Below, in pieces: positions 60,830-64,000 of a stretch of DNA of 64,000 bases. Below the pieces are notes generated by a model. It did not search any database, was not told the DNA's origin, and saw only the letters and a program-made list of their open reading frames with translations. Positions within the stretch are counted from its first letter, which is position 1; every line of letters begins with the position of its first letter. The stretch lies in NCBI RefSeq assembly GCF_021213805.1, contig NZ_JAJQJI010000008.1:186001-250000 (forward strand). Reading direction: 5' to 3'. This DNA is from Mycobacterium sp. MYCO198283. GTDB lineage: Bacteria; Actinomycetota; Actinomycetes; Mycobacteriales; Mycobacteriaceae. The position numbers and the translations under genes were made by a program.

Positions 60830-62118
60830 CTACGCTGACGCCTTCAAGCCCTTGTAGATGATTGGCACCAGTTCGGCGAGCAGCTTCTGCGACAGGTCGG
60901 CGTTGTTGATGATCTGGGTCGAGAGGTCTTCTGAGGACGCCATGGCCCCGATGACCGCCGTCATGAACTCGCTGTGCAAATCTGGGCTGGCCGAGAATTG
61001 GGCAAGAGAGTTGTGTTGCGCTTGCTGCTGCAGGGTCTCGCTCTCTTCGAGGCGTTCCTTCACGTGGGTGACGACGTTCCTCACACTCGAATTCGGGTGG
61101 TCGCCGGAGAACAAGTCGTTTATCTTCTCGATGACCTCGGCAAGGGCCACCAGCTCGGGGTCTTTGACGCTACCGGTCCCGGCTTCCTTGGCCGGTTCGA
61201 GCGGCACACCACCGGCGAGCTTGCCCGAGGTTGAGCCTTGCTCATGTTGGGCGGTGTAGTCAAAATCCACCGTGGACAGGTCGATCTCATGCTGGAGTTG
61301 CTCGGCGGTGATGACGGGAGCCAGGTGGCGCAGGTAGATGGACAGCTTCTCCAGAGACAGGTCTTCGTAATTGAAGATCTGGGACAGGAAGTCGTACTGC
61401 CGGAGGAACGTGCCGACGTCCTTGCGGAACATGATGAGTTCGTCCCGCGCCGGTTTGTCGTTGGTCTCGATAGCGGTGCGTTCACGGTCGCGGAAGCGGT
61501 CTCGGGCCGGAGTCACCCACTTCGTCAGCGCATTGTTGCCCTTCTTGGCCAGGTAGTCGGCGACCAGGCCGTCGATTTCGGATTCCTGGTAGATCGCGGC
61601 GGCATCGAGCTTGGACATGGTCTCGTGCACGATGTTGCGATCGGTGACGTCTGCGAGCGTGGTGGCCTCGTAGTACGGCTCGAACGCCTCGACGATCTCC
61701 TCGGCACCGTTGGCAAAATCCAAAACGAAAGTCTGATCCTTGCCCGGAGCCACCCGATTCAGCCGGGACAGCGTCTGCACCGCCGCCACCCCCGATAGGC
61801 GCTTGTCGACGTACATCGCCACCAGCAGCGGCTGGTGGAAGCCGGTCTGAAACTTGTTCGCCACCAACATCACCTGGTACTCGTCGGTGGCGAAGGCGTC
61901 CCGCAGGTCGCGGCCCTTCAAGCCCGGATTCATCAGGGCCGAGGTTTCGGTGGCCTTCTCTACCCCTGAGTCGGGGTCGGTGACCTCGCCGGAGAACGCC
62001 ACCAAGGCCGCGACGTCGGTGTAGCCCTGCTCGCCGACGTACTTGTCGAAGGCCAGCTTGTAGCGCACCGCCGCCTTGCGCGACGAGGTCACGACCATGG
62101 CCTTGGCCCTGTCGGTGA
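60830..62118 (-). pseudogene. hsdR: 5'-truncated type I restriction enzyme HsdR
   Basis: About 430 residues of the C-terminal half of HsdR: LTDRAKAMVVTSSRKAAVRYKLAFDKYV, LVANKFQTGFHQPLLVAMYVDKRLSGVAAVQTLSRLNR (helicase motifs V-VI), FVLDFANGAEEI and the helical C-terminus ending LAELVPIIYKGLKA. Full HsdR is about 1000 residues; the nuclease domain, Walker A and DExx box are missing. Coding similarity stops at about 62118, exactly where a gene on the other strand begins mid-protein. No hsdM or hsdS is in the window. Non-functional as restriction enzyme. Confidence 0.85.
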
Positions 62119-62936
62119 GAGATCGACACCCAGTCCACCTCCGCGGGCAGCCGGTTTCTTGACGCCTGCCGGCACTTCAACACGGGCACCATCACGCACG
62201 ATGAACTCGTCACCACCACCGCGCTTCTCGGCTTCAACAATGTCATTGATGCCTTCCACAAGGTGGGCGACGGAGACGTCGAGACACTTTTCTCGACGAG
62301 CGCAAGCAGACGCGCTGCGCGCCATCCGGTTCACCGACGAGCTGCTCGCGCTGGCCTCCGATGCCGATGTAAAGCAGCCGTTGGAGGCCGAAACCGAGTC
62401 CCGCTGGCGGCTCGTCGAGAGCACGTGGCACGAGAAGAGGTCCACCGGCTCGATGCTGCGGGTGGTCTACGACCGACCCTCCAAGATGATCGTGCGCGGC
62501 ATGCTCGGTCACCGCCGGTCGATTACCTGGGTGCGTCCGGGTCTGAGCGGATACCAGTCGAGTGCCTGCTTCTATTGCGGTGCGCCGGTGACGCCCCTTC
62601 TGGACCTTGAACACTCCGCCGACGTCGACCACTACTTCCCCCACATGCTGATAGCGCGCGGCGTGTTCCTTGATCTCGACGATGTCTGGAATCTCGTGTT
62701 GGCGTGCGCAGTTTGCAATCGAGGACCGGCCGGGCAAGTTCCATCGCCTTCCCCACGGCGACTTCCTCGAGCGGCTCTGGCAGCGCAACGAGCGGCTGAT
62801 CTCCAGTCACCATCCACTGCGCGAAGCGGTCATCGCGGCCACGGGGAGAACTCCGGAGGCGCGGCTCGACTTCGTGCGCTCGGTCCAGACCCGCGGGACC
62901 GAGCATGCCCGAGCGGACTGGAGACCCCCACGTTGA
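62119..62936 (+). pseudogene. HNH endonuclease gene, 5'-truncated with frameshifts
   Basis: Read across frames, this is one HNH protein. Frame 1 from 62119: RFLDACRHFNTG, TALLGFNNVIDAFHKVGDGDVETLF; after two small shifts near 62290-62320, frame 2: IRFTDELLALASDADV..., WRLVESTWHEK, CFYCGAPVTPLLDLEHSADVDHYFPH, VWNLVLACAVCNRG; after a shift near 62725, frame 3: GKFHRLPHGDFLERLWQRNERLISSHHPLREAVIA to the stop. The zinc C-x2-C pairs and D-H of the HNH core are visible. A stop codon at 62116-62118 and no start codon mark the lost 5' end. Confidence 0.8.
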
Positions 62937-63076
62937 CCGGTGGCAAGCTCGTCCGCGACCTCATCCCCAGCATCATCCGCGAGTCGGGCAGGCCAGCCAA
63001 GTCAGTGCGGCGAGCCGAACCTCGTGATCAGTCCGTGTCCACGGAGCTCCACTTCGCACGTGCGGCCGCCGCGTGA
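62933..63076 (+). pseudogene. N-terminal fragment of a MazG-like NTP pyrophosphohydrolase
   Basis: TTG 62933 overlaps the HNH stop (TTGA) and reads GGKLVRDLIPSIIRESG, the characteristic start of phosphoribosyl-ATP pyrophosphohydrolase/MazG-like proteins (pattern GKLVRDkIPeiI). After about residue 22 (62998) the similarity ends and the frame runs into antisense of the next gene. The rest of the gene was lost, probably in the same rearrangements that damaged the HNH gene. The two would originally have been a coupled pair. Confidence 0.6.
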
Positions 63077-63993
63077 ATGCGGAGATACTCGGCCTTCGGT
63101 CTGACATCAGGCTTGGGCAGCATGGGGCCACCGTGAAAGCGCCAAACCTCCGGGTACTTCTCGAGGCCTGGCCGCACGCCGACGCGCCATTCGTCGTCGG
63201 GGTCGATCAGGATTTCGTACCGGTCGAAGAGGGCATGGAGGTCACGACGGAGGAGCAGCCCACCGGCGAGGTCGTGCTTCGGTTCATCGGCGTACCGATA
63301 TAGATGAGCGGCGTCGAGCATTGCGCCCGGTAATGCACCAGAGATTGCGCAGCAGTGCCCGAAGCGGAGCAGCATCTCCTCCCTGAATCGCTGCTGCCCG
63401 ACGCGGGCCTTCCCGATCACGCCATAGAAACCACCTGGCAGGCTCTTCGACTTCTCCGATGCCGAGCTCCACCACAGGTCACCCAGCGGCTGCGCCTGTT
63501 CAAGGATTCCCCGAATAGTCTCGAAGTCGAGCTCGCGAATCGAGTTCTGCCGGGCTCGACTTAAGAGGGCTGATTCAAGCGCGCTCTTCGGCATCCCGAG
63601 ATCGAGTTCCTGCCATGTCCGCTCGTAACTTGCGCGGAAGAAGCTGATGTTCTCGAGCATCTCGATGTCGGGATGGTCAAATTCGGTCAAGCAGATAGTG
63701 CACCGGTACCGCGGCTCTTGAGTCTTCCGCATGTGGAACTTTGTCCTGCTGCAGTTCGGGCAGCGGAAGCGCTCCTTCTTGTCGGGCCACTCTACGATGG
63801 TGTCGATCCACGACACTCCAAGCACAAAGTCGCTGTCCCACAATACGATCAGGTCGCCGGATTGAAGGCTCCTGCCGTTCGCCACCGTCTCGTCCCAGGT
63901 GTAGCGCTGGCCGAGGACATCTTCGTAGCCAGCGTTGCCCATGTAACTGCGTTCGGCTTCATCAACGGCAAGAAGCGTCCATGCTCTGCTCAT
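63028..63993 (-). CDS. HNH endonuclease with N-terminal PUA/EVE-like domain
   Basis: A 321-residue protein. Residues ~1-75 look PUA/EVE-like (YTWDETVANGRSLQSGDLIVLWDSDFVLGVSWID), a fold that in other restriction systems reads modified bases. A zinc ribbon follows (Cys78, Cys81, Cys98, Cys101). The HNH_2-type nuclease is at 200-260: FREEMLLRFGHCCAISGA, MLDAAHLYRYADEPKHDLAGGLLLRRDLHALFDRYEIL, with His230 and His253; the usual Asn before GL is Gly. Candidate modification-dependent (type IV) restriction enzyme. ATG start near the window edge; promoter not visible. Confidence 0.75.
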   Translation of the reverse strand: MSRAWTLLAVDEAERSYMGNAGYEDVLGQRYTWDETVANGRSLQSGDLIVLWDSDFVLGVSWIDTIVEWPDKKERFRCPNCSRTKFHMRKTQEPRYRCTICLTEFDHPDIEMLENISFFRASYERTWQELDLGMPKSALESALLSRARQNSIRELDFETIRGILEQAQPLGDLWWSSASEKSKSLPGGFYGVIGKARVGQQRFREEMLLRFGHCCAISGALPGAMLDAAHLYRYADEPKHDLAGGLLLRRDLHALFDRYEILIDPDDEWRVGVRPGLEKYPEVWRFHGGPMLPKPDVRPKAEYLRIHAAAARAKWSSVDTD

Positions 63994-64000
63994 GAGGGCA

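Overview
The window looks like a high-GC actinobacterial chromosome, most likely a Mycolicibacterium or other non-tuberculous mycobacterium. The evidence is sequence-level resemblance of IdeR, SigB, SigA, Dut and the arabinan enzyme AftC to their Mycobacterium tuberculosis counterparts, plus a gene order that follows the M. tuberculosis block running (in reverse) from ideR/sigB to aftC and the ZapE-like ATPase. GTG starts, 4-bp start/stop overlaps and candidate leaderless starts are frequent, as expected in mycobacteria.

Layout. (1) 1-8.7 kb is a conserved core: DUF4192 protein (5' cut by the window edge), ideR, sigB, small DUF proteins, a YihY membrane protein, sigA, polyphosphate glucokinase and suhB. 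(2) 8.9-22.7 kb is a 14-kb polysaccharide cluster placed between suhB and cei, which are neighbours in M. tuberculosis. A plus-strand operon (chain-length regulator/kinase-like protein, Wzy polymerase, glycosyltransferase) converges on a nine-gene minus-strand operon (nucleotidyltransferase, deacetylase, epimerases, SAF-domain oxidoreductase, WecG-type transferase, Wzx flippase, GT2-GT4 fusion, GT4). Together they form a complete Wzx/Wzy-type pathway: make an unusual nucleotide sugar, build the repeat on lipid, flip, polymerise and control length. (3) 22.8-36.7 kb returns to core: cei, DUF4193/3093, dut, DUF3710, an OB-fold protein, DUF3159, two TrkA-type K+ gating proteins beside a KimA-like K+ importer, an RNA methyltransferase, nhaA, dxs and rnd. 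(4) 36.7-49.1 kb holds DUF3000, the haem genes hemE-hemY-hemQ, a membrane GGDEF-EAL protein, msrB-aftC, a TAP-like lipoprotein without its nucleophile, a RibD-like reductase, zapE, a GNAT enzyme and an exported protein.

(5) 49.3-56.3 kb is more variable: an SRPBCC protein, a CrtI-like FAD enzyme, a membrane-anchored Mrr-type nuclease coupled to a helix-hairpin-helix protein, a GAF-ANTAR regulator and a large Ski2-like helicase with a DUF3516 tail. (6) 56.3-64 kb is accessory: small orphan genes, an internally duplicated orphan protein, a tyrosine integrase, a TIR/deoxyribosyltransferase-like putative effector, a 5'-truncated type I restriction HsdR lying head to head with a 5'-truncated, frameshifted HNH nuclease gene, a fragment of a MazG-like pyrophosphohydrolase, and an intact HNH protein with an N-terminal domain that may recognise modified DNA. 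This end reads as a decayed defence island.

Regulatory signals seen directly include a SigE/SigH-type promoter for sigB, a CRP-type site between cei and the DUF4193 gene, a 14-bp palindrome over the -35 of the polysaccharide operon, a 17-bp-stem hairpin after sigB, and several -10 hexamers 6-8 nt before start codons (leaderless transcription). No tRNA, rRNA, CRISPR array or complete insertion sequence was recognised. All homology statements come from reading the sequences, not from database searches.
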